The notes beneath the pieces were generated by a model. The model ran no database searches. It worked only from the letters and a program-made list of their open reading frames with translations, and was not told where the DNA came from. A stretch of 64,000 nt of DNA, from the NCBI RefSeq assembly GCF_016916835.1, contig NZ_JAFFIX010000029.1, forward strand, positions 38,947 through 102,946, given 5' to 3'. This stretch comes from Actinacidiphila bryophytorum (GTDB lineage Bacteria > Actinomycetota > Actinomycetes > Streptomycetales > Streptomycetaceae). The translations under genes were made by a program, and so were the position numbers. Below are positions 7,664 to 14,913 of this stretch, in pieces. Position 1 is the first letter of the stretch; each line of letters starts with the position of its first letter.

Positions 7664-8707
7664 GTGGTTGAATCCGGGCGTAGTCTCCCAGAACTGACCG
7701 AGGCAGCGGTCGCGGTATACCGGTGCGCGCTTGCGGCGGGGCGCTTGGACAAGGAGTCGGTCAACGCCACCCGCATAGACGGAGTGGCAGCCGAAGATGT
7801 GGAACCTGCGATTCAGACCCTTATCAGGTTATCCTTACTTTCTCCTGATCCCGACACCGGTGCGCTGCTGCCTCTCAGCCCGGGTCGAGCCACCGGTATA
7901 GCGGTCAACGCGTTCGAGGCCCGCCTCGCTGACGAGGAGGTGCACCTGGCCCGCGAGCGGGCCTCGGCAGCGGCCCTGCGCCAGGCGCTCGCCGTCCTGA
8001 GCACCGAGTACTTCCGGCTCCGGGCCGACGACGACGGCCCGATCCAGCTGCTGGAGTCCGGGCACGCCGTCCGCCGGCTTCTCGAGGAACACTCCAACGC
8101 CTGCCGTCAGGAAGTCGCGACCTGCCAGCCCGGCGGCCCACGGCCGGTGGCGGAACTGTTCGACGCCCAGCACCGCGACCTGGAGCTGGTACGTCGCGGC
8201 GTCCGCTTCCGCACGCTGTATCAGCACTCGGCGCGGTTCGACGGCCCGACCATCGACTACGCGGCGACGCTGTTGGCCGACGGCGGCCAGATCCGCACCT
8301 CGACCACCTTGCCGCCCCGGATGATCATCATCGACGACGTCGCCTTTGTCTCCCGGGACAGCGGCCTCCCGGGCGCCGTGGTGGTGCGGGAACCGTCACT
8401 GGTCGCGTTCCTCCGCTCGGTGTTCGACACGGCGTGGGAGGACTCGTTCCCCTTCCAGACCGGTGCCAAGCCCAGTGCGGTCGCGATCGACGCGGCCCAG
8501 GAGAAGCTGCTGTCCCTGTTGGCCGAGGGCCTCAAGGTCGCGGCGATCGCCAAACGTCTGGGAGTTTCTGAGCGTACGTGCCAGAGCTACCTGAAGGTCC
8601 TCTTCCGGCGCCTCGGCGTCGTCGACCGGTTCCAGGCCGGCGCGGTCGCGCAGCACTTGGGGCTGATTGATCTGTCACATCGTCACGGGACCTCGCCGAG
8701 AGAGTAA
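7664..8707 (+). CDS. TrmB/LuxR-type transcriptional regulator with two TTA codons
   Basis: 347 aa. I chose the GTG at 7664 because a GGAGG (7651-7655) sits 8 bases upstream; an ATG at 7604 lacks an RBS. The N-terminal part resembles the winged-helix/TrmB region of a group common in Streptomyces; the middle contains a phospholipase-D-like fold stretch (MIIIDDVAFVSRD); the C-terminus is a LuxR helix-turn-helix (EKLLSLLAEGLKVAAIAKRLG, then VSERTCQSYLKVLFRRLGV). Two in-frame TTA codons at 7829-7831 and 7835-7837 imply dependence on the bldA leucyl-tRNA. It points away from the toxoflavin-like operon and is its probable cluster-specific regulator (inference). Confidence 0.88.
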   Translation: MVESGRSLPELTEAAVAVYRCALAAGRLDKESVNATRIDGVAAEDVEPAIQTLIRLSLLSPDPDTGALLPLSPGRATGIAVNAFEARLADEEVHLARERASAAALRQALAVLSTEYFRLRADDDGPIQLLESGHAVRRLLEEHSNACRQEVATCQPGGPRPVAELFDAQHRDLELVRRGVRFRTLYQHSARFDGPTIDYAATLLADGGQIRTSTTLPPRMIIIDDVAFVSRDSGLPGAVVVREPSLVAFLRSVFDTAWEDSFPFQTGAKPSAVAIDAAQEKLLSLLAEGLKVAAIAKRLGVSERTCQSYLKVLFRRLGVVDRFQAGAVAQHLGLIDLSHRHGTSPRE

Positions 8708-8769
8708 CCACCTGCGGCTGGAAGCAGCGGCTCGTGGTGTGCCTGACGGCATACCGGGCCTGCGAGGAG

Positions 8770-9153
8770 TCAGTTCATGCCGACGCTCTGCCGGTCCGGC
8801 TCGATGAGGAGGGCGACGCGCTCGACGTCGCGCGAGTACGGGCCGCCGATGTATTTCTCCGCGATCCGGTCGACGATCTCCCAGCCCTCGTCTCCCGCTA
8901 CCCATTCCACGACCCTGCCGCGGACCAGCACCGGTTCGAACGGCTTGTCGGGCGGCGTCAGCGAGATCGCGACCCGGGGGTCGCGCCGCAGGTTGCGGGC
9001 CTTGCGCGAGTCGGGGCCGGTGAGCACGACGATGTGCTCGCGGTGCGTGCCGATCCAGACGGGGACGGCGTGCGGCCCGCCGTCGGGCAGCACGGTGGCG
9101 AGGTGGGCGATCGGGGCGCCGTCGAGTACGTCGCGGACGTCGGTGTGGATCAT
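8770..9153 (-). CDS. PPOX-class flavin/F420-binding oxidoreductase-fold protein
   Basis: 127 aa from the ATG at 9153, which has AGGAG at the right distance; an ATG at 9162 sits directly on the RBS. Split-barrel pyridoxamine-5'-phosphate-oxidase family: HLATVLPDGGPHAVPVWI (first strands), IVVLTGPDSRKARNLRRDP and VAISLTPPDKPF are typical of F420-dependent PPOX proteins of actinobacteria. Likely a small cytosolic oxidoreductase that uses F420 or FMN; substrate unknown. It is oriented with the neighbouring RibD/DHFR-fold gene, with a 71-base gap. Confidence 0.85.
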   Translation of the reverse strand: MIHTDVRDVLDGAPIAHLATVLPDGGPHAVPVWIGTHREHIVVLTGPDSRKARNLRRDPRVAISLTPPDKPFEPVLVRGRVVEWVAGDEGWEIVDRIAEKYIGGPYSRDVERVALLIEPDRQSVGMN

Positions 9154-9224
9154 CGTGGTCATCTCCTGCTGAGTGCGAGGGGTGGGGTGACTGCCGGAGG
9201 GGGTGGTGGTGGCCGGGGCTGCGA

Positions 9225-9818
9225 TCAGCGCTCGACCGCGTAGTGAAGGTGGGTGACGCCGGGCGCCGGCACGGATTCCATCAGCCGCAGCCGTACATGG
9301 CCGGGCAGGCTCTGGAAGAAGGGCCGGCCGCCGCCGAGCAGGACGGGCACCTGGTGGAGGACGACCTCGTCGACCAGGCCCGCCGCGAGCGCTGCGGTGA
9401 CGACTCCGCCACCCATGAGGCCGACGTCCTTGGGTCCGGCCGCCCCGCGGGCGGCGGCCACCGCGTCCTCGATGCCCGAGGTGACGAGCGTCTGCCGCTC
9501 GGTGATCTCCGGGGCGGACCGGTGGCTGAGCAGGAACAGCGGGGCCGTCGGGTGCGGGCTGCCGCCGCCGAAGCGGCCGGAGTCCTCGTACGTGTTGCGT
9601 CCGGCGACGATGGCGCCGGTGCGGGCGGACAGGGAGTCGAAGAGCCGCGCGCCGGCCGGGCTCAGCTTGAAGCCGTCGAACTCCTGGCTGGGCGTATCGC
9701 CGTCGAAGTACCAGTCGAAGAGCTGGGTGCCGTCGCCGAGGCCGCGCCCGGGGCCTGCGTCGCGGCCGGTGATGTATCCGTCGACCGATACCGCGTGGGC
9801 GCTGAAGACCTTGCTCAT
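9225..9818 (-). CDS. RibD C-terminal/dihydrofolate reductase-fold protein
   Basis: 197 aa from the ATG at 9818 (MSKVFSAHAVSVDGYI), preceded by GAGAGG. Family landmarks: SVDGYITG near the N-terminus, the GAIVAGRNTYED loop, then IEDAVAAARGAAG, the nucleotide-binding GLMGGGVVTAALAAGLVDE, and LLGGGRPFF. These YyaP/RibD_C proteins bind NADPH and reduce unknown or drug-like substrates. It is separate from the ribA operon and lacks the RibD deaminase domain, so it is not an obvious ToxE substitute. Probably a stand-alone reductase. Confidence 0.88.
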   Translation of the reverse strand: MSKVFSAHAVSVDGYITGRDAGPGRGLGDGTQLFDWYFDGDTPSQEFDGFKLSPAGARLFDSLSARTGAIVAGRNTYEDSGRFGGGSPHPTAPLFLLSHRSAPEITERQTLVTSGIEDAVAAARGAAGPKDVGLMGGGVVTAALAAGLVDEVVLHQVPVLLGGGRPFFQSLPGHVRLRLMESVPAPGVTHLHYAVER

Positions 9819-9893
9819 GTCCGCGTTCCTCTCTGGGGTTCCCTGAAGAGACGCCATGACCGTACCAGATGGCGTTCCCTCAAGGAACCCTGA

Positions 9894-10394
9894 TTGCCGG
9901 ACTGCTGCCGTCAGCGCACGAGCTTCAGCGGACTGGCGTGCTCGAACGGCACCCGTTGCACCACGTTGCCGTCGGTGGCCAACGCCGAGACGAGCAGGAG
10001 GGTCAACGTCGCCGCGATCCGCTCTCTGTCAGGCAATCAGCTCGTCGCGACCTCCACGCTCACTCCTGCTCAGACCTTGACGGCGGGAGACTGCACCCAG
10101 GTCGGCACCTCGTCACCGACCCTGATCCTGACGGACGGTGGTTTCGGCGACGTCAAAGTCGACTGGCACGGCGTGATGAGCACGAGCAGAAGCTTCACGG
10201 GCGATGTCCGGCATGCGCGGTTCGACCTCAAGAACAGCGCCGGAAATATCGTGAGAGCGATTGACGGTCTGGACGGCCCCGAAATGGTCTTCAACCGATT
10301 CATGGGCTACGACTTCCATCGCTTCACCACAATGCACATGGCTCCACGCGATTTCCTCAGCATCGATGAGGTCGACTGGTGGGGAGACTGCTAA
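9894..10394 (+). CDS. Hypothetical protein, N-terminus uncertain
   Basis: An open frame of up to 166 aa. The C-terminal two thirds read like real protein (LTPAQTLTAGDC, VKVDWHGVMSTSR, FDLKNSAGNIVRAIDG, EVDWWGDC at the end), while the N-terminal 50 residues look like out-of-frame sequence and no RBS or convincing start is present. It may be the remaining part of a truncated gene, or translation may begin later. The stop overlaps that of the convergent hydrolase gene. No family recognised. Confidence 0.4.
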   Translation: MPDCCRQRTSFSGLACSNGTRCTTLPSVANAETSRRVNVAAIRSLSGNQLVATSTLTPAQTLTAGDCTQVGTSSPTLILTDGGFGDVKVDWHGVMSTSRSFTGDVRHARFDLKNSAGNIVRAIDGLDGPEMVFNRFMGYDFHRFTTMHMAPRDFLSIDEVDWWGDC

Positions 10395-11179
10395 TAATCG
10401 TCAACCCCGGCACCAGGCCGCACAGGCGGACCTGGTGCCGCTGGTCGAGAGCATACGGTTCCTGCCGTCAGGCACTCGGCCAGCAGGTCGACGACGTCGC
10501 GCCAGGCCCGTTGCGCGTGGCGGGGGTGGTAGGCGACGCCGGGGACTATGGGGTGGTCGACCGGTGGGTGGTGGAAGGCGTGCAAGGCGCCGCCGTACAC
10601 CACGAGGCGCCAGTCGACGCCCGCGGCCTGCATCTCGGCGGTGAACGCCTCCCGTTGCGCGGGCGGCATGACCGGGTCCTCCGACCCCACCCCGGCCCAC
10701 ACCGGGCAGCGAATGCGCGCCGCCTCGCCCGGGCGGCCGGTGGCCAGGCCGTTGACCGTTCCGATCGCGCGCAGGTCGGCGCCGTCGCGCCCGAGTTCCA
10801 GCGCGATCACGCCGCCGGTGCCGTAGCCCACGGCGGCGATCCGGTCGGGGTCGGTACGCGCTTCAGCGCGCAACACGTCGAGCGCCGCATGGCCGATACC
10901 CCGCATCCGGTCGGGCTCGGCGAGCAGCGGCATGCATCGGGCCAGCATCTCCTGGGGGTCACCCAGGTAGCGCCCGCCGTGGAGGTCGAAGGCCAGCGCC
11001 ACGTATCCCAGCTCCGCGAGCGCATCGGCCCGGCGGCGCTCGACGTCACTGAGCCCCATGCCCTCCGGCCCGACAAGCACCGCGGGCCGGCGATCGGCTC
11101 CGGCCGGGAGTGCGAGGTGGCCGATCATCGTCAGTCCGTCGGCCGGGTACTCGACCCTGCGCGTTGCGATCGTCGTCAT
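10391..11179 (-). CDS. Dienelactone hydrolase-family alpha/beta hydrolase, nucleophile altered
   Basis: 262 aa. Alpha/beta-hydrolase of the dienelactone-hydrolase group: ADGLTMIGHLALP, GYVALAFDLHGG, the nucleophile elbow IAAVGYGTGGVIAL, the acid loop VGSEDPVMPP and the His loop GGALHAFHHP. In dienelactone hydrolases the elbow is normally GYCFGG with Cys as nucleophile; here that position is Gly, with Thr next. Activity may be lost, or Thr may serve. The ATG at 11179 has no clear RBS. The 3' end is convergent with, and overlaps, the hypothetical gene at 9894. Confidence 0.85.
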   Translation of the reverse strand: MTTIATRRVEYPADGLTMIGHLALPAGADRRPAVLVGPEGMGLSDVERRRADALAELGYVALAFDLHGGRYLGDPQEMLARCMPLLAEPDRMRGIGHAALDVLRAEARTDPDRIAAVGYGTGGVIALELGRDGADLRAIGTVNGLATGRPGEAARIRCPVWAGVGSEDPVMPPAQREAFTAEMQAAGVDWRLVVYGGALHAFHHPPVDHPIVPGVAYHPRHAQRAWRDVVDLLAECLTAGTVCSRPAAPGPPVRPGAGVDDY

Positions 11180-11445
11180 GCGACCGGACCGTAGTGATCG
11201 TCGGGTCCTGTCGAGCCGCTGTTCTGCCGCGGGCAGAACGATGCGGTATCCCCCTTAATGCAGTGACACGTCACCATTATGCCGCGGAGCCCGCTCACGC
11301 GGCAGGGGTCTCAGATCGACTCGGCCTCCCCCCGGCCGACGTCGACCTGCTCCTGGCGGAGTACGAACGCCCCTCGCCGCGCGGGGAGTTGGCTCTCCCT
11401 CGGGCTCGCCGCCGGGGATTTCGGAATGCCGGGAACTGACCCGGC

Positions 11446-11490
11446 TCACAGCTGCGGGAGCAAGATGCTTTGTTCCTCGTAGGGTTTCAT
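11446..11490 (-). CDS. 14-aa micro-ORF with a strong ribosome binding site
   Basis: GTGGAGGATTTTTATC precedes an ATG that opens MKPYEEQSILLPQL and then stops. The GGAGG spacing is ideal and the spacer is AT-rich, unusual for this genome. The peptide has no known family. It may be a leader peptide, or the intact start of a gene whose body has been destroyed. The MKxYE opening faintly recalls lasso-peptide leaders, but no core follows. Confidence 0.3.
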   Translation of the reverse strand: MKPYEEQSILLPQL

Positions 11491-11537
11491 GATAAAAATC
11501 CTCCACTGCAAGTCGCCCAGAGAGTACTGAGGAAGGG

Positions 11538-11573
11538 CCGGCGGATCCGTCCTGTCCTTGACGGATCCGCCGG
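11538..11573. terminator. Perfect 14-bp stem-loop (terminator-like)
   Basis: CCGGCGGATCCGTC (11538-11551) pairs exactly with GACGGATCCGCCGG (11560-11573) around an 8-base loop. It has terminator geometry without a T-tract. It lies between divergent genes, so neither annotated neighbour needs it; see findings. Confidence 0.55.
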
Positions 11574-11746
11574 ACGGTCACCGGCACGCGCCCAGAGTGC
11601 CGACCGGGAACAGCCTTACCCGATAACCGTGTTCGACGGCGGGGAAGCTGTTGCCCCGAACGACCCCTCGGCCGATCCCGTCCCTCTTCACGGCGCTCCC
11701 TGCAGTTCCACCGCGCGGTGCGCGAAATCCACACGAGGGGACAGCT

Positions 11747-12385
11747 ATGTCCAGAGTGTCACGCAATGCGACGGCCGTGGCCGTCGGAATCATCGGCTGG
11801 GCCGCGGTCTTCGCCACCAGTGGCGCAACCAACGCCATGGCAAACACGCTGCCATTCGACAATATGTATCCGACAGAGAATGCGAACTGGCCGTGCGTCG
11901 ACTACGGCGTCCACGGGAACTTCTGCCAGACGGACAACAGCACCCTGACCGTCTGGCTCCAGGGCACGTTGTCGAGCGGGGACAAGACCACCGTCAAGGG
12001 CCGGCTGGCCAACCAGTACAGCCCCACCGACCTCGCCGTGCAGTATCCGGCATCGCCCTCGTACAGCGGAAGCGCCGAGACGGACATCGTCTACCAGCAG
12101 AGCACGTCCGGGATGAGCGGCAGCACCATCGGCTTCACCTGGTGCGATGACGCCGTCTCCAGCACTCGCTGCGACCAGCAGTACGTGCGGTTCCGCTACC
12201 ACGGCATCGACGCGGAGTTGGCCTGCCACGAGACCGGCCATGCGGTCGGCCTCACCCACGGCCAGAACGCCTTCCCTGCGGTGGCCAACGACAACTCGTC
12301 GCTCGGCTGCATGGAAACGCCCGACATCGGCAACCGGCCGTCGCTCGGGGCGACGAACGTCGGCGCGATCAACGCGACGTACTGA
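11747..12385 (+). CDS. Secreted metzincin-type zinc metalloprotease
   Basis: 212 aa; ATG at 11747 with a GAGGGG RBS. The signal peptide covers about residues 1-32 (basic MSRVSRNA, hydrophobic core, ending NAMA). The catalytic motif is HETGHAVGLTH at 161-171, a full HExxHxxGxxH metzincin zinc site, with a Met further on (LGCMETPDIG) in a suitable place for a Met-turn. Cys residues at 50, 60, 133, 142, 160 and near the end suggest disulfides. Small Streptomyces secreted proteases (snapalysins) use HExxHxxGxxD, so this His-ligated version is a different subgroup. A second secreted-protein gene follows after 13 bases, probably in the same operon. Confidence 0.88.
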   Translation: MSRVSRNATAVAVGIIGWAAVFATSGATNAMANTLPFDNMYPTENANWPCVDYGVHGNFCQTDNSTLTVWLQGTLSSGDKTTVKGRLANQYSPTDLAVQYPASPSYSGSAETDIVYQQSTSGMSGSTIGFTWCDDAVSSTRCDQQYVRFRYHGIDAELACHETGHAVGLTHGQNAFPAVANDNSSLGCMETPDIGNRPSLGATNVGAINATY

Positions 12386-12398
12386 GAGGCGGAGACCG

Positions 12399-13154
12399 AT
12401 GAAGCTCAGAATCAAAGTCACGATGGGCACGGTGCTCGTCGCGGCGGGCACCTGTGCGGCGCTCACCGCGGGCACCCTGGCCGTGGCCGCCACCGGCTCG
12501 TCCAAGCCGCCGGCGCCGAAGGTCGTGGTCGCCGACGGCGACGACCTGCTGCCCAGCGCCACCGCGACCGACTGGGTCACCTACAGCGACCACCTCGCCG
12601 TGGTCACCGTCACCGCGGAGCACGCGCTGCCGGCGTCGGCGGAGGAGGTCGCGGCGGGCGAGGGGTTCATCCCCCGGGTGATCACCGCGCACGTCGACAA
12701 GATCCTCTGGTCGCGGCCCGACGCGCCCGCGGCGCCCACCACGATGGACTGGGACCTCGACGGCTGGACCTTCCACGGCGACGTGCAGACCCCGGTACGC
12801 CTGGACGGCGAGCCGAGCATGGCGGTCGGCGAACAGTACGTCGTACCGATCACGTACCTGAGCCCCACCCTCACCGTCAACGAGGCCGGCTGGGAACCGC
12901 TCAGCACCGAAGCGCTGCTGCCGGACGCCAACGACACACTGGGCGCCGGCGCCCAGGTCATCGGCTATGACGGACCCGCCTCCGACCCCACCCACGAAAG
13001 CGCCGTCAAGGACGACGCGTGGGGCGGCACCCCGGAAGAACTCGCCGCGACCCTGGCCGCGACCGCACCCGACCCGGCCGCGGCCCCGTACATGCAGTTG
13101 CCCCCCGACGTGCGCTTCGCGAGCGTCAACAACTCGGACCACACGACCGGCTGA
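12399..13154 (+). CDS. Secreted protein of unknown function, cotranscribed with the protease
   Basis: 251 aa; ATG at 12399 with GGAG in CTGAGAGGCGGAGACCG. The N-terminal signal sequence (MKLRIKV, hydrophobic to about residue 31) is followed by a soluble domain with alternating beta-like stretches (WVTYSDHLAVVTVTAEHA, VITAHVDKILW, LDGWTFHGD, MAVGEQYVVPITYL) and a Pro/Ala-rich C-terminal part. No Cys is apparent after the signal, so a lipoprotein is unlikely. No family is recognised. Tight coupling to the metzincin suggests a partner, inhibitor or substrate. Confidence 0.8.
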   Translation: MKLRIKVTMGTVLVAAGTCAALTAGTLAVAATGSSKPPAPKVVVADGDDLLPSATATDWVTYSDHLAVVTVTAEHALPASAEEVAAGEGFIPRVITAHVDKILWSRPDAPAAPTTMDWDLDGWTFHGDVQTPVRLDGEPSMAVGEQYVVPITYLSPTLTVNEAGWEPLSTEALLPDANDTLGAGAQVIGYDGPASDPTHESAVKDDAWGGTPEELAATLAATAPDPAAAPYMQLPPDVRFASVNNSDHTTG

Positions 13155-13162
13155 CACCTCAC

Positions 13163-13190
13163 GGTCCCCTGCCCGCCAGGTCAGGGGACC
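13163..13190. terminator. Bidirectional hairpin terminator
   Basis: GGTCCCCTG (13163-13171) and CAGGGGACC (13182-13190) form a perfect 9-bp stem with a 10-base loop. It lies 9 bases after the secreted-protein stop and before the end of the convergent ATP-grasp gene, so it can serve both strands. Confidence 0.65.
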
Positions 13191-13235
13191 GCAGCGGCCG
13201 CACGAGCCTGCATCCCTCCGGCACGGCATGGGGCT

Positions 13236-14258
13236 TTACGGGTCGGAGCCGTCAGTTTGGGGGAACTCCTCGCGATCCGGCGCGGCGCGGTGCAACGCCG
13301 CGAGCATGGCCGCCACTGCCGCGGTGACCGGGGTGGTGTGGGTCTTGCGTTCCGCCCAGCGCCAGTCGCCGTCCGGGTTGACCTCCAGGAAGACCGGTGT
13401 GCCTGCGCAGAGCAGGAAATCGAAGGCGCCGAAGTGGAGCGACATCGCTGTGGCCAGGCGGGTGGTGGCCTCGGCCACCGACGGGGGCGGGGGCACGGCG
13501 CTGACGCCCACCGTGTCGGGCGCCAGCCACAGTGCGGCCGCCGAGCCCTTGTCGATGCGGAACGCGTAGAGCTGCCCGGCGACGTAATAGACCCTCAGCT
13601 CCGCCTCGTGCTCTACGTACTCCTGGACGACGACCGGTGGCCCCAGGCCGGCGGACAGCGTGTGCTGTTCGACGACGACGGGAAACACCCCGCGCGGCCG
13701 GCCGGGTTCCGGCTCGACGAAGTGCCGGTGCACGGCCTTGACCACCAGCCGCCGGCAGCCGAATTCCGCGAAGGCGCGGTACGGGTCGGTGGTCACCAGC
13801 GTGCGCGGCACCGCCACCCCGTGCCGCCGGGCGAGCTCCAGCTGGGCCAGCGGCGCCGGCGCGGAGGCAGGCAGGCTCGTCCCGGAGACTCCGGCCAGCG
13901 AGACCGCCGCCGCCTGCCAGGACTCCCGCAGGAACGCGATCCGCGCAGGGTCCCCCGTGCCCTCGATCGCGGCGGGAGCGAAGTGCCTGGTCCAGGTCAC
14001 GGTCGGCGTCAGCCAGCGCCCGTGCAGCCGGGCCGCACGCCGCTGCGGATCCACCGTGATTCCGGTGTCCGCGAGTTCGTCGGCGTTCAACCGTGCGGTC
14101 CGGATCCCCGCGCCGGCGAGCAGGCGCTGTACCGCGTCGAGATCCGCGTCGCAGGCCCGGCTGAGCAGTACGACGGCGGGCTCGGTCCGTGGCCGTACGT
14201 CAAGGGTGTGGTCGGGGGATGTGAGCTGGGAGAGGAAGTCCTGGTGGCCGTCAGCCAT
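13236..14258 (-). CDS. ATP-grasp peptide ligase/maturase (graspetide-type)
   Basis: 340 aa; the ATG at 14258 overlaps the GAF-gene stop by 8 bases. It resembles the MvdD/TgnB-type ATP-grasp enzymes that form ester or amide crosslinks in RiPP precursors: PTVTWTRHF in the N-terminal domain, RRLVVKAVHRHF (ATP-binding Lys), VVVQEYVEHEAELRVYYV, YAFRIDKGS, and the closing Mg-binding EVNPDGDWRW. That last motif matches the E-x-NPNGQW signature of peptide maturases rather than small-molecule ligases. It is the last gene of the RiPP operon. Likely action: ATP-driven linkage of Asp/Glu side chains to Ser/Thr or an amine in the precursor (inference). Confidence 0.85.
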   Translation of the reverse strand: MADGHQDFLSQLTSPDHTLDVRPRTEPAVVLLSRACDADLDAVQRLLAGAGIRTARLNADELADTGITVDPQRRAARLHGRWLTPTVTWTRHFAPAAIEGTGDPARIAFLRESWQAAAVSLAGVSGTSLPASAPAPLAQLELARRHGVAVPRTLVTTDPYRAFAEFGCRRLVVKAVHRHFVEPEPGRPRGVFPVVVEQHTLSAGLGPPVVVQEYVEHEAELRVYYVAGQLYAFRIDKGSAAALWLAPDTVGVSAVPPPPSVAEATTRLATAMSLHFGAFDFLLCAGTPVFLEVNPDGDWRWAERKTHTTPVTAAVAAMLAALHRAAPDREEFPQTDGSDP

Positions 14259-14913
14259 CGCCGTCGGCGGGCACGTCAGCGGGCACGTCGGCGAGCAGGT
14301 CGTCGGCCATCGTCAGCAGCCGGGTGACCGTGGCGCTCACCTTCTCGTCGGCCCGCGGCAGCCGCTGCGCGACCCGTTGCAGCAGGGGTGACAGATCGGG
14401 CCCGGTCTTCGGCGCGGCGGCTTGCTCCGCCTCGCTCTTGCGGAGCTGGACGATCAGGTCCAGGACGGTGGCCATCTCGATCGCGAGCAGGCCGAGGGAG
14501 GCCATGTCCCCGAGGTCGGAGCGCGGGCGGCTGTCCCGGTCGAGTACCTCCAGCACTCCGATGCAGTCGCCGTCGCAGATCAGTGGCGCGGCCATGATGC
14601 TGCGCGGCACATAGCCGGTGGATTCCGCCGCGTCGCGGGCGAACTGGGGGTTGTCCGTGACGTCGTCCACCACCAGCGGCTGCCCGGACACCATCGCCCA
14701 CCCGGCGATCCCCGTACCGCCGGGGAAACGTGAGCCCAGCAGATGGCGCTCGCCCTCGCCTGCCACAGCCTCGAAGACCAGGTCCCCGTTGCTGGGGTCC
14801 ACCAGCATCACGGAGGTGGCCGCCGCGCCGAAGACGCTGCGGGCGACTTCCACGATGGACTGCAGCAGTCTGCGCTGCGGGATACCCGCGCTTTCCAGCA
14901 CATCAGTCGACAC
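14251..14913 (-). CDS. GAF-domain sensor protein
   Basis: 220 aa. I prefer the GTG at 14913, which has GGAGG five bases upstream; an ATG at 14931 has no RBS. The GAF domain occupies most of the protein: LLQSIVEVARSVFGAAATSV, GSRFPGGTGIAGWAMVSGQPLVVDDV, IMAAPLICDGDCIGVLEVLDR. The C-terminal 60 residues are helical and charged with no output domain. GAF domains bind small ligands or act as redox or cyclic-nucleotide sensors; the nearby cyclase-domain protein makes cyclic-nucleotide sensing conceivable. The gene overlaps both neighbours and is part of the RiPP operon. Its role there is unknown. Confidence 0.83.
   Translation of the reverse strand: MSTDVLESAGIPQRRLLQSIVEVARSVFGAAATSVMLVDPSNGDLVFEAVAGEGERHLLGSRFPGGTGIAGWAMVSGQPLVVDDVTDNPQFARDAAESTGYVPRSIMAAPLICDGDCIGVLEVLDRDSRPRSDLGDMASLGLLAIEMATVLDLIVQLRKSEAEQAAAPKTGPDLSPLLQRVAQRLPRADEKVSATVTRLLTMADDLLADVPADVPADGDG

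Larger units (their letters stand above)
11180..11746. other. Divergent intergenic region with a micro-ORF and an unexplained hairpin
   Basis: 567 bases between the starts of the hydrolase (-) and the metalloprotease (+). It holds the 14-codon micro-ORF at 11446-11490 and the 14-bp stem hairpin at 11538-11573. Open frames across it (for example 11255-11734 on -) lack coding bias. GAGGGG at 11735-11740 is the RBS of the protease. Confidence 0.5.

Noticed and set aside
9225..9818. ToxE/RibD deaminase completing the toxoflavin-like pathway
   Set aside because: Only the RibD C-terminal reductase fold is present; no deaminase zinc motif, and it is outside the operon.
11446..11490. Lasso-peptide precursor
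   Set aside because: The opening MKPYEEQ resembles lasso leaders, but the ORF stops after 14 residues, no core follows, and no lasso cyclase, RRE or leader protease genes are nearby.
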